64,000 nucleotides of DNA from Vanilla planifolia (Eukaryota; Streptophyta; Magnoliopsida; Asparagales; Orchidaceae): positions 22,857,737 through 22,921,736 of the forward strand of contig CM043869.1 in the NCBI GenBank assembly GCA_023846275.1, written 5' to 3'. Every line of letters starts with the position of its first letter. The stretch's first letter is position 1. Below, in pieces: positions 23,579-36,960 of this stretch. Both the position numbers and the translations under genes were made by a program. The notes under the pieces were generated by a model. It was not told the origin of the DNA. It made no database searches and saw nothing but the letters and a program-made list of their open reading frames with translations.

Positions 23579-26304
23579 TATTGGTACATAGTACATTCAA
23601 GAGAGGAAAGAGGAAAAATTGAGTGCAAAATCATTTTTACAAGACTCATTTTTCACTTTAAAATAGTCTTTATAATGGAAAAAATTCACACTATTCCAAC
23701 AATAGTAATAAAAAGGAAAGAGCAAGTAAATAAAAAGTACATTAAATATTTTTTGGGTAGTTCAGTTCTAACCGTCAATTTAATTAGACTTCAGCCTACT
23801 CTTTCGTTTAACTCCTTTGTAATATCTAATAAAGAAACCATAATAATTGTGTGGTTTTTTTTGGAGGCTTGCATGACCTATTAAACTTTTTATTAAGCTC
23901 AAACTCAACATTTCTTTTGGTTTTTCACAAGGCTTAAGCCTAACTAGTTATTCTCTAAGGCTCAAACCAAACATGGTTTTTTCAAACTTTCAAAACTAAC
24001 TTGGCCTTTGAACAATTCTCAAACCTAACTTGCTTTTTTTACAAGGTTAAAACTTAATCTCAAATGGTTCTTTATAAGTCTCACTCAGCCTAGGTTTTAT
24101 AAGGATCAAACTTAAACTCAAGTAGAACTTTTAAGGTTCCAACACAACCTTGTTTTTTTTAATCTCAAAAACCCAACCTTTACAAAAAAATCTTTTCAAG
24201 GCTAAACCCCAACTTTTACATTCTTAAAAAAATGAAACAAAAGCTCACAAAACTCTCTTAGATCATTTTTACGAATTTTTTATATTAGACACAAATATGA
24301 CTTAAGAATACCATGAATATAATAATGAAACATGTTTATTAAATTAAAACTTTAAGAATGAGACAATTGTGCAAAAGAGCTTCCTTTGAGTGTCACCACA
24401 ATGCTCCAATAATATGAGTAAAGTTTTTGGAACTGGTATCAAGATAATATTCTAGATGTTGGGGTATTACATTGACGTGTCATTGATAACAGAGATAGGA
24501 GGTGAACCTTTTACAACTAGTTCTTGATCTTCTTTCATATTAAAATGTTGAAGGGATAAGATAGGGGGGGATTTAGTTTCCTACTCTATTAGTAGGATTT
24601 TCTACTCTTCTTGCATGATGTGGTTTTACTTACTAATAGAGATTTGCTCTTCCAAGCATAAGTGTTTTCTACTTTATTGGTGAGGATGTCCTTCTCTAGG
24701 CATAAGATAAATTTCTACTCTATTAGTAGGATATTCTACTCTGCTAATAGGGTTATGCTTTTCTAAGCATAAAGATGGCCTCTTACATTATCATAAGCAT
24801 GTGCTCTTCTACACACAAAGTTCTTAATGGCTTCATATTCACAATCAAAGAAACACACCTTTTTTTCATCCATTAAATTAAATTTGTAGAAGTACAAAAG
24901 CTAAACTTAGAATAAAAAAATGATTAACTACTCCCACAAAAATTTAAAAAAATCTAAAAATGATAAAAAAGATATATCAATCTTATATATGACCAATAAG
25001 ATGAATAAATTAGTCTAGTTTAGGACTCTAGCAAGCCAATTCAGTTGAGTGTGTAGGTTCAACTTGAGGTTTCTCACTAATATGTGTTGGTTCAACAAGC
25101 ACTGAATGAATATGGAATGTGCATCAGTTTAGCTCTAGGTTATGTTCTTTGTTGCTTTAGTTTAATACTTAAGGTAGGAAGAGGTAATGTGGTAGCTATG
25201 GTTAGTGAAGATTATGAGCACTAGCAAAACTAGATGTGGATGTAATGGATGTGGAGGGTTCAAGTGTAGAGGTTATGTAGGAGGATGTGATAATAGTAAC
25301 TCGTACGATACAGGGTAGAATGACTAGAGATAGCTTGACAATATTTTTGCTTGGTGCAATGAAATGCAACAATGATGGTAGATGGCAACATGTAATTCAG
25401 TCTTTTTTATTCAACTTGGTAAGAAGTGGCTTAGGATTAGTAGGATGATAGTGTTGAAGGCTCCAAAACAAGGTGAAGTAATGGCCAGTGGTTCTGGATA
25501 GCATCATAAAAGTTACTTAGATGCCAAATTGATAAAGAAGGTTATAAGAGAGAAGCTCTTATAGTTAGATCTTGATCTTCACTAATACTAACATGATGGA
25601 AAGAAATATATGGAAGATAGTTTCTTATTATATTGGTAGTATTTCTTACTATATTAGTAGGGGTCTATTCTCCTAAGAAAATGATCTCTTTCTTTATTGG
25701 TAGAGATATGTTATTATAGGTATAAGGATTTCTTACTTTACTAGTAGGGATGTTCTCTTCTAAACATAGAATGCCTTCTTATTCTATTAATAGAATTTTT
25801 TATTCTACTAAAAGGGTTGTGCTCTTATAGGCACAAAGCTTTTTAAGGCTCCATATTCACAACTAAAATAAAAAATGTTATTTTGGATTGTAATGGTTTA
25901 TGACAAAACTTTATTTTTTAATTAGTTTTGAAAATAAATGATACATGCAAATTCATCAAGCTATATATGATCAATTTACAAGAATCTACTTATAATGTTC
26001 CCCAAAAATTGATCTTGTGATTTGCTTTACTTAGTGAGTATTCTTCATTCTTCAGGTCTTCTTATAATCTTCTTAATTCTTCTTGACATCAGTAAGGGTC
26101 CTTGAGCTCTTTCTTGAGTATATGCTTTGTAGGTTCCTTGAGCTTTACCTTAGCTTGTCAAATATATCCTTGAAAGTTACTTTAAAGATCATTTATCTAC
26201 CTAGCTACTCAAAATCTATGAGCACTAGATAATCACATAGGTACCTCACTTAATTGAGAAGTATCATCAAAATTCAACTTTGAGTACTTAAGGCTCGTGA
26301 GGTT
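23579..26304 (-). repeat. 5' LTR of Copia element C
   Basis: Partner of 18,087-20,042. It is about 770 bp longer because its middle (about 24,480-25,885) holds two related minisatellite blocks and a 650-bp spacer that the other LTR lacks. Its plus-strand start is TATTGG for TGTTGG, and its last bases (TGAGGTT) are decayed relative to TGGGACA; the target duplication TTCAT follows. Confidence 0.7.
24480..25885. repeat. Duplicated minisatellite blocks around a 650-bp spacer
   Basis: Blocks 24,480-24,880 and 25,525-25,885 align in direct orientation. Both are built of degenerate units around 'ctattagtaggatattctact' and 'ctcttctaagcataaag'. The spacer (24,881-25,524) has no recognisable coding content. 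This could be an old short LTR-type (TRIM-like) insertion into LTR C or a segmental duplication within it. No primer site was seen after the left block, which argues against the first reading. Confidence 0.5.
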
Positions 26305-26309
26305 TTCAT

Positions 26310-29300
26310 TTTCATAAAAGCCCTTGAAAAAATACATTTCAACTATGTTGAAGTGTTTTCCTTAATAATCAAGTTCTAAATTAATTATAAAGAGATTGAC
26401 AATTCTCCATTTTGATTAGAGAAGCATTCTATTTCTCAATCCCACTTGCACTATTGACTTGTTTATCTTTATGAGTTTACATTTCTCTCCCATAAATGGA
26501 TTATAAATCCCATAACGTTGAGGTTGATAATTAGATAAGTCATCAGCAACTTTCTTGCTCTAATTTGTAGATATATCTACCATAAGATTGGAGTTTGAGA
26601 GCTCTAAGTTTAGTGAATACATTTGATCAAGTTAGCTACTTATACCACTTTTTTTAATAAAAATTTTTAGATTTTCAAATTTCTTATAGTTTGAAAACTT
26701 TATAGTTCATAGACTTTAAGGATCTTGATGTGGAGGTGACCACACATAGGAAGGAGATTATGGCAAAGATGAATAGAGATGGGAGAAACATGAAAGAGGA
26801 AAAAAGGTAGAAAGTTGAAATCTATCATCTCAAATTTGGTCACATTTTGGTAGAGACAACACCCAAGAAAATTAAGAATTCTTAAAAAATTTGATGCACT
26901 ATGTAGAAAAATGAATCCCTCAAAATGTGTGAGAATTATAAGAATGTTTCTTGGCGTTATAAAAATAAACAATAAGGTCATACAAAATAATTCCAAGAAA
27001 TTAGATAGCTTTGCTTCAAACTATTAAAGCCCCCATTTAATCACTTAAAAATAGAAATTCATGAACAAAAAAATTGTGGATATCAAGTTAACTTTCAACC
27101 AAGTGTTATAATGTTTTGTGTTTGTTTGGTTTAACAAAAGCATGAAAAGTTTAGACTACAGATAATATTGATTTCTTTAGTAGTTGGAATAAGGAGAAAT
27201 ATTTTATGCTAATTTGTTTAGAAAATTTAATGTTTCTTTCCTTGAATAGTTAATAACTTAGAGCCATAAGGGATCACACAATATTTTCCATAAATTAATT
27301 TTATTTTAAGAACCTTTAAAAATGGCATAACATGTTAGATGTTTTAGAAATCCAATAAGAAATGAGAATAGTTGTAGAATAGAATCCTTTAGATAAATCA
27401 CCACTTACATTATAGATACTTGTCTCTATATTTAAGCTTTCCTTGAGATGATCTCACTTTACCTCCTACCTTTGGACTGGCAAGATGACTAAATTTAGAA
27501 AGCAAGGTGAAGAAAGTTTTATGGTTAAATAATCAACAAAAGGTAAAAAGTTATGGGACAATCCAAACATTAAAATAAGAGGACAATGCAATGTATATAT
27601 ACTTAAATGTATGATAAGAGACAAATAAACTACGTATACTAGTTTAACTTGAAAAATATTTGTAATTGGCATAACCAAAACATCATAATGCATAAAAGAA
27701 TGATAGACATTATAAGAAGCTAGAACTAAGAATATATCAATGGCATCAATAAAAAATTATCATATCGTAAATGAATGACACATAAATATGAGTGCTATAG
27801 TGGTTATATATATATAGAAAGTGTGGCTACACCATGAGATGAGATTGACCATATTATTATCAAGCATAACCTATAGGTGACTATCAACAGCAATATAAGT
27901 TAGTAGTAACTTGAATAACTAATATTATCTTAAATGAAGAACTTGTAATGATTTAAGCTCTCTTCAAATATCATGAATAAATTCCAAGTGGTTCTTAATA
28001 TTAATATAATCACTCTACAATTGATAACATCTCCAACATAAGAAAGGTATTACACACCTATCAGTGTCATGTCATAGGAAGTAATAGTATATTTATATAG
28101 TTTTTTATTATTTTGTATAAAAATAAATTTAATAAGAATCCAAATTACAATACACATTTTTCAAACTAAGATCTTACATACTCTTTGTTAGTTATACAAT
28201 GTGTTATCATAAGAAGACAATAGTATTTGAAGTTGTGGAATGTCAACACCTTCAAGCATTATATATATATTTATAACATGAGAGACAAATCCATAAGAAT
28301 TACATTATACAAAAACTAGGAAAAGAGCACATAAATCCAAATAGAATTTGCATTAGCATGCTTAAGGCACTACTAGAAAAGAGAGTTATTAGACTTTTTA
28401 TTAATTACCAAGGCAACCTCAGTTGTTGGAATTACATAGTTTAGTTTTGCATTATTTCTGCTATCTATCCCTAGTAATGTGGCCATCAACAAAAGGTATG
28501 CCCAAATTAAATTGAATAATTATACTACTTGGATGGATCAATCAAGTGGTATGTTGCCACTAAATTGGTCATTAACCAATGTGTTGGGATGTGCAATTAA
28601 GAAAACTCCAATGCAAATTAAACAAGCCATAAATTGTATTTAAAGTCAAAGAAATAAATAAGATGGAAAAAACATTCAAAACAATCCTTATTAGAAAATG
28701 TTCTTACAGTTAATAATGCTTGGCTATGATTTGAAAAGCTTTCGCTACAAAAGATGATTTCCTTCACTGTTGCCTTCATTAGACTTGGAAAATTATTAAT
28801 TTCTAAATAAGGGTGTTCAAATGGCACCTATAATTTCACCTCAACATAAAGCCTTTAGTAGTAATAATATGGATTTATCTAGAACACTCACCAATTCACT
28901 TATTCAATAAACCTGCACTTACTTGATAGCATCCATAATTAGGAATCCTTTAATAGTGGATGTTTCTACACTAAATTTAACAAGACGAAATGTCACATGC
29001 CTTGTAAAGGAGTTACTCAAGTGAATCTGCATCACACAGAAGTAATTGGACAAAAGGTTTTTGATAGAGTATTCAATACAATAATTTAGCACTCTATTAT
29101 GCATGTTGCAGTAAACAATGTCACTCTTCTACTATGTACAAATGCAAGCATGAGCATCAACAACATTTTCATGAGCAAGATAAGACTCAAAAAATAATTA
29201 TATGCTCAAACTAGTCAAATAAGTAAAGTAGATAGTTTGGCCTATATGCCAACTACAAATCCAGCATCTCAAGCCATGGATAACAAAGTAAATGAGATAA

Positions 29301-31200
29301 CCTCTATATTGGATGGTAATAATGATATGATATGGGTGGTACAAACTATAATCAGTAACTTATAAATTAACTTGCACACATTAAGAATAAAAAATATGAA
29401 AGATAAGCAATGAAACCTAAAAAGACAACATGTAAGAGACCCCTACTCAAGATAATCTTAGCTAGGAGGAGACTAGAAGTAATACAGGGGTTGCTACATA
29501 TGCTAGGCTCACAGTCTCATCAACAGCATAGTGACTAGGTACTCAAAAAAAGGTTTGAAAAAATTTTTCTTAGTGTACAGAAAGAATAAATAAAGGTCAC
29601 ATGGACATAAATTAAATACAATGGATGACTTTACTAAATCTCACAAAAAAACTAGAGTAATAAAGTAATTTACACATAAAGTGGTCTAAAACACTTAAGA
29701 TAATTGAATCATAAATAGTAAAGAAAGTAATGATAGGTGGAGGTGGCAAATCCAAGTCAACATTAAGTGATAATGAAAGGGGAATGGCATAGTGAAAGAA
29801 AAAAGACAAAGTAAAATGGTGTCAATGAAGTAAAAGAAATTATAGAATAAAACAAAATCATTATGCAGTAGGGTAAGAAGGCAAAATCATAAAATTGTAT
29901 ATAAATAATCACGTCTCACTACTTGAGCCTTACACTCCTCTTGGCATTAAAGTCATGATGAATCAACATGCCAGAGTTCTTATTACAATCAATTATAGAT
30001 CTCAACAAGACATAACGGAACTATGAAAATTTTAATCATGCAAAGATCATTTCCAAATGATAAGCGTCCCCTTTACTTATCTTAGGAAAAAAAGGATAAA
30101 ATAAAAAATACAAATTTTATGGTCAAAGCTATTGCCAAAAAAATTTTAGAATTTTGGTTTCAAAAATATGTTTTTTGAAAAACTATTGCTAAAGTTTTAG
30201 TTAAAGTTGTTGTCAAATAACTTTATAAAAAGCTATCATTTTGGTTAAAAGATTATGTGGTTAAAGCTATTTCCAAATAGCTTTCTAAAAGTTGCATTTT
30301 AGGTCCACACTAGTTTGGTTTTCATGGGATTTTATGAGTTGATTCTAGGTTGATGTGTCATGGATCAGTCTATAGGTTGGTGAGGCATTAGTGGTGTTGT
30401 AGGTAGTATCCAAGTTGACATCAGTGAAACAGTGGTGGATCTATGCACCTTCTCTACTTGCATGAACCATTATTTTGATGGTTTAAGCTAATAAGTTGAC
30501 ACTATGTTGATGGATCCACTTTTGTTTTAAGGTGGAATATGGGTCAACATGTCATGGGTCAATCAATGGGTCAGCTCGACAGCAGTTGGTTCATATCTGT
30601 TTGTGGGTCACTTAAACCCATAATTTGGAATGGGACAAAAAGATGAATTAATTGATTGTTTCAATCAAGTATAGTCTGGATTGGGTTGGCAATATGTGAC
30701 AGAGGCAACTATGAGTGATGGAGCAGATGGAGCCTAATGTGTTAAGTTTTTGTCCTTGCTATGTTTTTGGCATATATTTTTCATTTAGAATGTAATTTTA
30801 GGCTCCTTCTTGACTCTACACATGAGGAATTAATACATTGATTATCTAGAAGAGTTAGAACATGTTTGGTTAGCTCTTAAACATCAAAAATCCTAACTTG
30901 TTTCCTCACTAGATAACTCTACTAAATTGAAAAGGATAATCAATAATGAAAAAGGATAATCAATCATGAAAAGGATCCTTAATCATTAAAGAGTAATCAT
31001 AACAAATAAATTTTTAGTGATTATATGATTGGTAAGAAAGATTATAACTACTATAATAAAAGTTTCATGTTAGATTTTGAAACCTTATTACAAGATGCAA
31101 GAAAAATATTAAATTTACAAAAACTTAAAGAAGTTGGACATGAACTCAAATTAAGTTTAAACAAACAATCTTTACTACTTCTAAATATGACAATTTCACC
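26310..31200. other. AT-rich intergenic DNA without recognisable gene
   Basis: Nearly 5 kb has no readable protein motif. Short open frames on either strand (for example 26,700-26,996, minus) look like chance frames in AT-rich DNA. Near 30,120-30,300 there are imperfect 50-60-bp repeats around 'aaagctatttccaaatagctttc' that resemble part of the family-B LTR (about 8,900-8,970). At 30,300-30,760 the DNA is somewhat richer in G and less decayed, but no product was recognised. Confidence 0.4.
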
Positions 31201-34200
31201 TGGTTCAATCTAAGAGGTCAAAAAAAGAGGGCAAAAGATAGAAGATCAGATTAAGTCTATGGGGAACATGCATAATTGCAAAAGTTTGGTCACTTCATCG
31301 TGGATAATGTGTTAATTTGGAGCACCAAAGGGGCATTGAATCATAATTCAATGAACCATCCCATGCATCTAATTGTTTCAATTAAGATATCTCTAATTGC
31401 TTTCTTAGAACCAATGACACAAATAAAAAATTCATCTTGAAAGATTTCTTGGGATTTGAGAATACATTGGAAATCAATTGGATAAAATCTAGATTATTTG
31501 AAAAGATAGTTTTCAAATTGATTGCATTTGATCGATGAAACAAAGTGTTTTTTCACATATTATTATTGATGCATCTCATCAGATTTACTATGACACATTC
31601 ATTTATTCAAAATGTGCAAGATTAGGTAGAAGAAAACTATGGAATACCATAACTTCCCTTGCTCTAGATATATTAAGACCCTAGATGGTGAGAAACAATT
31701 TAATATTACTATTATTGCAATTGAATACAAAGGCCCTTCAAATCCTCCTCGAGCTGCTTCTTTGGAATTTGATAATTGCAAGAATCAATGCCACTTAAAA
31801 GATATCTCATTCATATGCTCAATATTCACTTGGATGGGTAAAAGAAAGGGCAAGTTCCTATGAAAAAGATTGGATTGGTGCTAATAAATAAGGAATTGTA
31901 AGACACATTCTCAACTACTAATGTATAATATCAAAGTAAAACCAAATTAGATCAGTCACCATTATTATTACATCTTCATTAAACTTAGGAAAATGGACCT
32001 AAGGATTTAGATATTAGAACATGTGGAACAAATATCCTTCTTATTATAAATTGGTTGAAACAAATTAGTCAATCCCCACTCCATCAAGAGGCATGTCTAC
32101 ATTGACTTTCAAATTAAAAGGTAGATAGAAGCTCTTATGTGATGGAACAAAAGAACATATGGCAACATTGTTCAATAAATCAAGCAAGTTGAGTTAAGGA
32201 TTATTGAGGCTAAGAACAAATTTCTTGAAACTCTACAAAAGGAGGATAGATTAGAATTACATAATGCCCAACAAAACCTTATGAAAGATATTGTAAAATT
32301 TTTTTTTGGAGATATAAAGCATGTATTAAATAGTTAAGGGAGGGGTGATAAAAACACCAAGTTTATTCATGCAATTGTGAATAAAAGGATCAAGATTGAG
32401 AATAAATTGAATAAAATATTTTAATAAGAAAAACTAGTTTATCATACTAAAATTCAAAAAGATATGGCTTAACATTTTAAGAATCTATTTTCATATCAAA
32501 TTTGTAAGGTATACAAGGATTTAATAAATAACATTTCTACCATAATAATAGAAGAAGAAAATTAAGAGCTTACTAAGCATGTTGCCTTGGAAGAATTAAA
32601 ACAGATTATCTTTCAACTAGATAAGGATATCTCCCCTGGTGCATATGGATTTCATGCTCAATTTTACATGAAGTGTTAGAACATTATTGCATATGATTTG
32701 TTAGAAGCAATTAGTGACTTGATGACTAGGAATCCAATTCCTAAATGATTAGTAAGCTCTAACATTGTATCAATTCCTAAAACTAGAAACATAATATGTT
32801 TTAAAGATTTTAGAGCAATTAATGTTTGCAATTTCTTTGAAAAAATTCAATGCAAACTTTTGTCTAATAGATTGCTCTGTCTAAGATTTGTTCTCTTAAA
32901 CAAGTGAGATTTATTAAAGTTCATGATATCACAGATAATATCTTAATAGTCCAAGAACTTATTGACTCCCTAAACAAAATGCTAGAAGAAAAAAATTAAC
33001 TATCAAATTAGAAATACAAAATGTATTTGATTCTCTTTCATAGGACTTCACTAACAAAGTTTTGACTAAATTTAACTTCTCTTAGTACTTCATTAGCATA
33101 ATCAACATCACATGTAGCTCTAGGTAAGGTAATCCTATCTCCTCACTTCTCTTCATTATTTTTATGGAACCTTTTAGCAAGGGAATGAAAAATCTATACA
33201 TAGGAGGAAAAATTATGCATTATGCAACTTTTAGAACATGCTTAGTAGTATCACATTTTTATTATGCTAATGATATTAAAAACATTCAAGTTCACAAGAA
33301 CATTCTTTTAACAATTTCAACACCCTTCCTTTCAATCCACAAAAGAAGTATATATGATAGAGTTTTGGTTAAATTTAACTTCTCTAAGCACTTCTTTTGT
33401 ACAATGTAGCTAGTAAAAGCACTATAAGATCTTTGTGCTTTCAACAAGGTATGCTTCTGATGACTTAACTTGGATATCCCTTAATTAATGGTAAGAAAAA
33501 ATGGATACTTTTAAGAACTAATTGAGAAGCTTCAATCAAAGTTAACAAATTAGAAAAAGAAGCTTTTGTCTGAGAGTGGTTGGTTACGCATATTTTAAAC
33601 TCCATTCTTATTTACCTACTTATGTTAAATATTCCTCCAATAATTCTAAAGGAATGTTGAATCTTTGATGAAAAACTTCTTATAAGATAACGTGAACTAG
33701 AATCATAGGCACTATTGAATAAGATGGAGCAAGATTTATAAAACAACAAATGAGAACATCTTGAGTTTAAAATGATTAAAAGACATTATGAAGTAAAAAC
33801 TAATATATGAGTCTCACAAGAGAGATAAATTATGGTCTTAAAAGTAATTTTTGTTATTTTTTAACATATTTATTTCTTAAAAATAATGTTATGTTCATAA
33901 AAATATTGATTATATGTTTGTAAAAATTAAAATGAGACATCAAAATTTTTAGATGGTTTGATTCAAATTAGAACCTATGTCTACTCCCAACTGAGTTCGA
34001 GAAAAAACATAACTAACAAAAAGTTATAATTTGAGGTTTTTCTATACAATTGACCTCCAACCTACTAGCTTTTATGAGTTCAACTAAAATCTAGAGTTTT
34101 ATGAGCTCAATTGCAACTCAATTTTTTAACAAGATCAAATTGAGCTCAGGCTTTCATAAATGTCAGGCTGCCTAACCCAAGAGAAAAAGAAAAATAGGAC

Positions 34201-36960
34201 AAGACAAAAAATTCTAATAATCTGCATATGTTCCTATACTTGTTGATTAATGAAACAAGACATAATGAACTTAAACTCAAGAAGAGAAATGAGAATTTGA
34301 GAAGAAGTCATAGTTACTGCTAATAGAATTTATTCAAGTAGAATATAGAACAATTTTTTGTTAAGATCTTAAAGATTAATTCATGTTCATTAGTTATTCC
34401 ATTTATAATGGTTAGGTATTTATAGAATAAATTTTGATTATAACTATTAGAAAGTATAAAAAGTTATTTGAAAAGTTGCAGCCAAATAGCATAAAATATT
34501 TTAAAATAACTTTTTGAAATGGCTAAATAATTAGCCATTAGGCAGAATGAACTAAGGCCATTTGATTTGATTGGAGATGATACATAGCTTTAGATCTCAT
34601 GCTAAATAAGTGAATGAGTTATGGACTATCTGATCAAGATGGATTTGATCTTGACCATCTGATTACGTCGAATGAGATTTTGATAATTCGATTTAACAAT
34701 GGTAAATTTGGAGTTAATCTTAGTCATAGGATTCACATAAGATAATTGGAGCCACACAATTCAAGAATAAGACGAAAAGACTTCTAATTGTCTGATAAGT
34801 TTGGAGAAGCTACAGTTGTAAGAGCTAGGAATAAATTATAAAAAATTGATGAAATCAATATTCATTATTAAATCTAGGAGATTGAATCAGATGGTGAGAT
34901 GAATGATCATAATCGATAAATAAAGTAGAGGTATGCTCCATCATCATGGAGATGCATAATCGGATGGCGTTGAGTGCTCTTGATTTTGGATACAGGTAGA
35001 GATAATGAATTTAATCCCTCATTACAGGAAAAGATATGAATTTGGACTTCACAATTATTCACACAGAGGTATTATGTAGAGCAATAAAGGGGTTAGCTTT
35101 CCCTTTGTGCACTTGAGAATTCATCTCCTGGGCATACTCGTAATATATAGGTTTATATAGATTGACCTATATATATAATTTTGAATGCTGCCTGACTTGA
35201 TCCAGTTTCTTACCTTATCCAGTTTAGGATTCATTATCAACCTAGATAGGCTCAACTCAATTTTCTTAACTCGAGGCTTGTGAGTGTTTGCCTAATCAGG
35301 CTTGCCTAGCCTAAGAGCTTTGGAATTAGGCTCAAGCTAAGATGTCATATAAAATATTTTATTTTAATGATTAAAAATTTAATAAATTTAATTTTTTTAA
35401 TTTAATCAAAGTTTGGTAAACAAATTAATATAGAATTTGATAAGGATAGAATTTCATCAAGAAAATGGTTGTGGATTCAAAAATGAAATTCTATTCATTT
35501 TCTAAATTAAGGAGACGATTGAATAATTTGATACTCAAATATGATTTAAGATTGATATAAAATAAGAGTATATTTAAAATCAATAATTTAATATTCTATT
35601 TAAAAAAACTTATCAAAGCTTGGTGCACATGTCTTCAATCTTTGGAACTTACTGAACATTCCATGGTGCTTTAAAGACTACTACTTCGCTATCTTTTAAG
35701 ATGAATGGCTTGTTCATTAAAAATTATACCTGATTCATACTAAACAAGCTCATTAGAATAACATGTTAAATATTTAAGACTTAATTCATCAAACACAAGG
35801 GTGACCTAACACATCAATGTATCTTTCTTCAATAAAGTATATTGGGATTTGCTTATTTCTAAATCATTATGGACAAAGTTTATGAAGGTAAAATATGAGG
35901 AAAGAATTCAATCAAGTTTCAAATCAAGAACATGAAAATTATTATTGAGAAACTCAAAATTGTTAATTTCCTACTTAATTAACTCTTAATTAGCTGATAG
36001 TTACTACTTGTCTGTAACTTATGATGCTACTTTTGATTTAAACTTTGCTTGGAATGTAATTAGAATTAAGTACTCAACTCTTAGATTTTCTATTGTGATC
36101 TAGAATTCAAGATACCCAACAAACATTTCCACCCTCATTTGGAGGATAATTAATAATTTATTACTTTTTTAGCTTAGTTTTAGAAAATAAACATCAAATA
36201 GCATCTAAATGCCCAATGTGAAATAACGAAGGTTAAGTTGATCATGCTTTCATTGAGTGCCAAGTAGCTTCTAAAACATGGTCCCTTTTGCTAAAGATTT
36301 AGGTTAGTATGGAAATGAAATAAGTGTTTATTTAATTCTTTTCTTGATATGCTGGAGCATATGGAAAGCAAGGAACAAAAAGTTTGTTTAGGAAAAGAAT
36401 GTGGTAGAAACTAATTTGACCTTAAATAAGTTTATGTAATCACATTTTCATAAGATTTTCACTAAACCAAATAACAAATGATGACCCTTTATTCATGTAG
36501 TTGGAGTTATTTTCACAATTCAAATAACTTAAAATTTTAAAAAAATTATAAAGTATTATGGTAGCCACCTGTGTACAACTAACTAAAGTTAAATGTTGAT
36601 GGTAAATCTTCTAAACTCAATTATATTGGGCCTAGAATCTTTGAAGACTATATTGGCCAAGTCATATATACTTTTTCTCTCTTGTTTGAAAAGTTAACTA
36701 TGGAGGACAAACTTAATGTTATTAAACATTGTCTTGATTAGTGTTATCTCAAGCAGTATGTACATATATTAATTGAGCTTGATTGCATTAATCTATATGG
36801 TATAATCATAGGTTCTACTAAAGTTAATTAGAAAGTGGCTAAACTTGTCCAACAAATTATACACATGATGCCTACAATTCTCTTAATCAAGTGCTTTTTA
36901 TGAGTTAAGGAAGGTAATGTTGTAAGCTTGTTAGATTGGATTCAAACAAATAAGCCTTTG
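31200..36960 (+). pseudogene. L1-type LINE remnant 1 (endonuclease-RT-RNase H)
   Basis: This is a non-LTR retrotransposon ORF2 in pieces. Endonuclease end: FTWMGKRKGKFL...KIGLVLIN and DQSPLLLHL (about 31,830-31,980). Linker: GDKNTKFIHAIVNKR (about 32,345). Reverse transcriptase: ISPGAYGFHAQFY (about 32,630), VSIPKTRN...FKDFRAINVCNF (about 32,770-32,840), then SHFYYANDI (about 33,255), where the catalytic YADD has become YAND. After the inserted solo LTR (33,789-35,811) come the zf-RVT region (about 36,000-36,350) and an RNase H end with NVDG and IELD (36,590-36,830). The element's normal product nicks target DNA and copies its own RNA. Many stops and frameshifts show it is dead. ORF1, the poly(A) tail and exact ends were not identified. 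Confidence 0.8.
33789..35811 (-). mobile_element. Solo LTR of family B inside LINE 1 (minus strand)
   Basis: Its reverse complement aligns along its length with 7,522-9,740: the TGTT(A/G)GGTCACCC start, the 'aagcaccatgga' block, the 'tctcttgggttaggc' block and the CACTTCA end (here TACTTCA). The flanks are CATTA (33,784-33,788) and CATCA (35,812-35,816), a 5-bp target duplication with one C/T difference. LINE coding similarity resumes on the right side, so the LTR inserted into the LINE. Length is 2,023 bp. Confidence 0.82.

Larger units (their letters stand above)
18087..26304 (-). mobile_element. SIRE/Maximus-like Copia element C, minus strand, with TSD TTCAT
   Basis: The LTR copies at 18,087-20,042 and 23,579-26,304 align in two blocks: 18,090-19,030 with 23,580-24,480, and 19,570-20,042 with 25,885-26,304. 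Between them a gag pseudogene reads leftwards from 23,524, and a decayed initiator-Met primer site lies between gag and the right LTR, so the element is on the minus strand. The left LTR is preceded by TTCAT (18,082-18,086) and the right one followed by TTCAT (26,305-26,309), a perfect 5-bp target duplication. The 3.5-kb internal region is far too short for gag-pol, so most of pol has been deleted. Confidence 0.85.

Noticed and set aside
33164-33409. 81-codon open frame that looks like a small gene
   Set aside because: It is part of the LINE reverse transcriptase (the SHFYYANDI region) that happens to lack stops.
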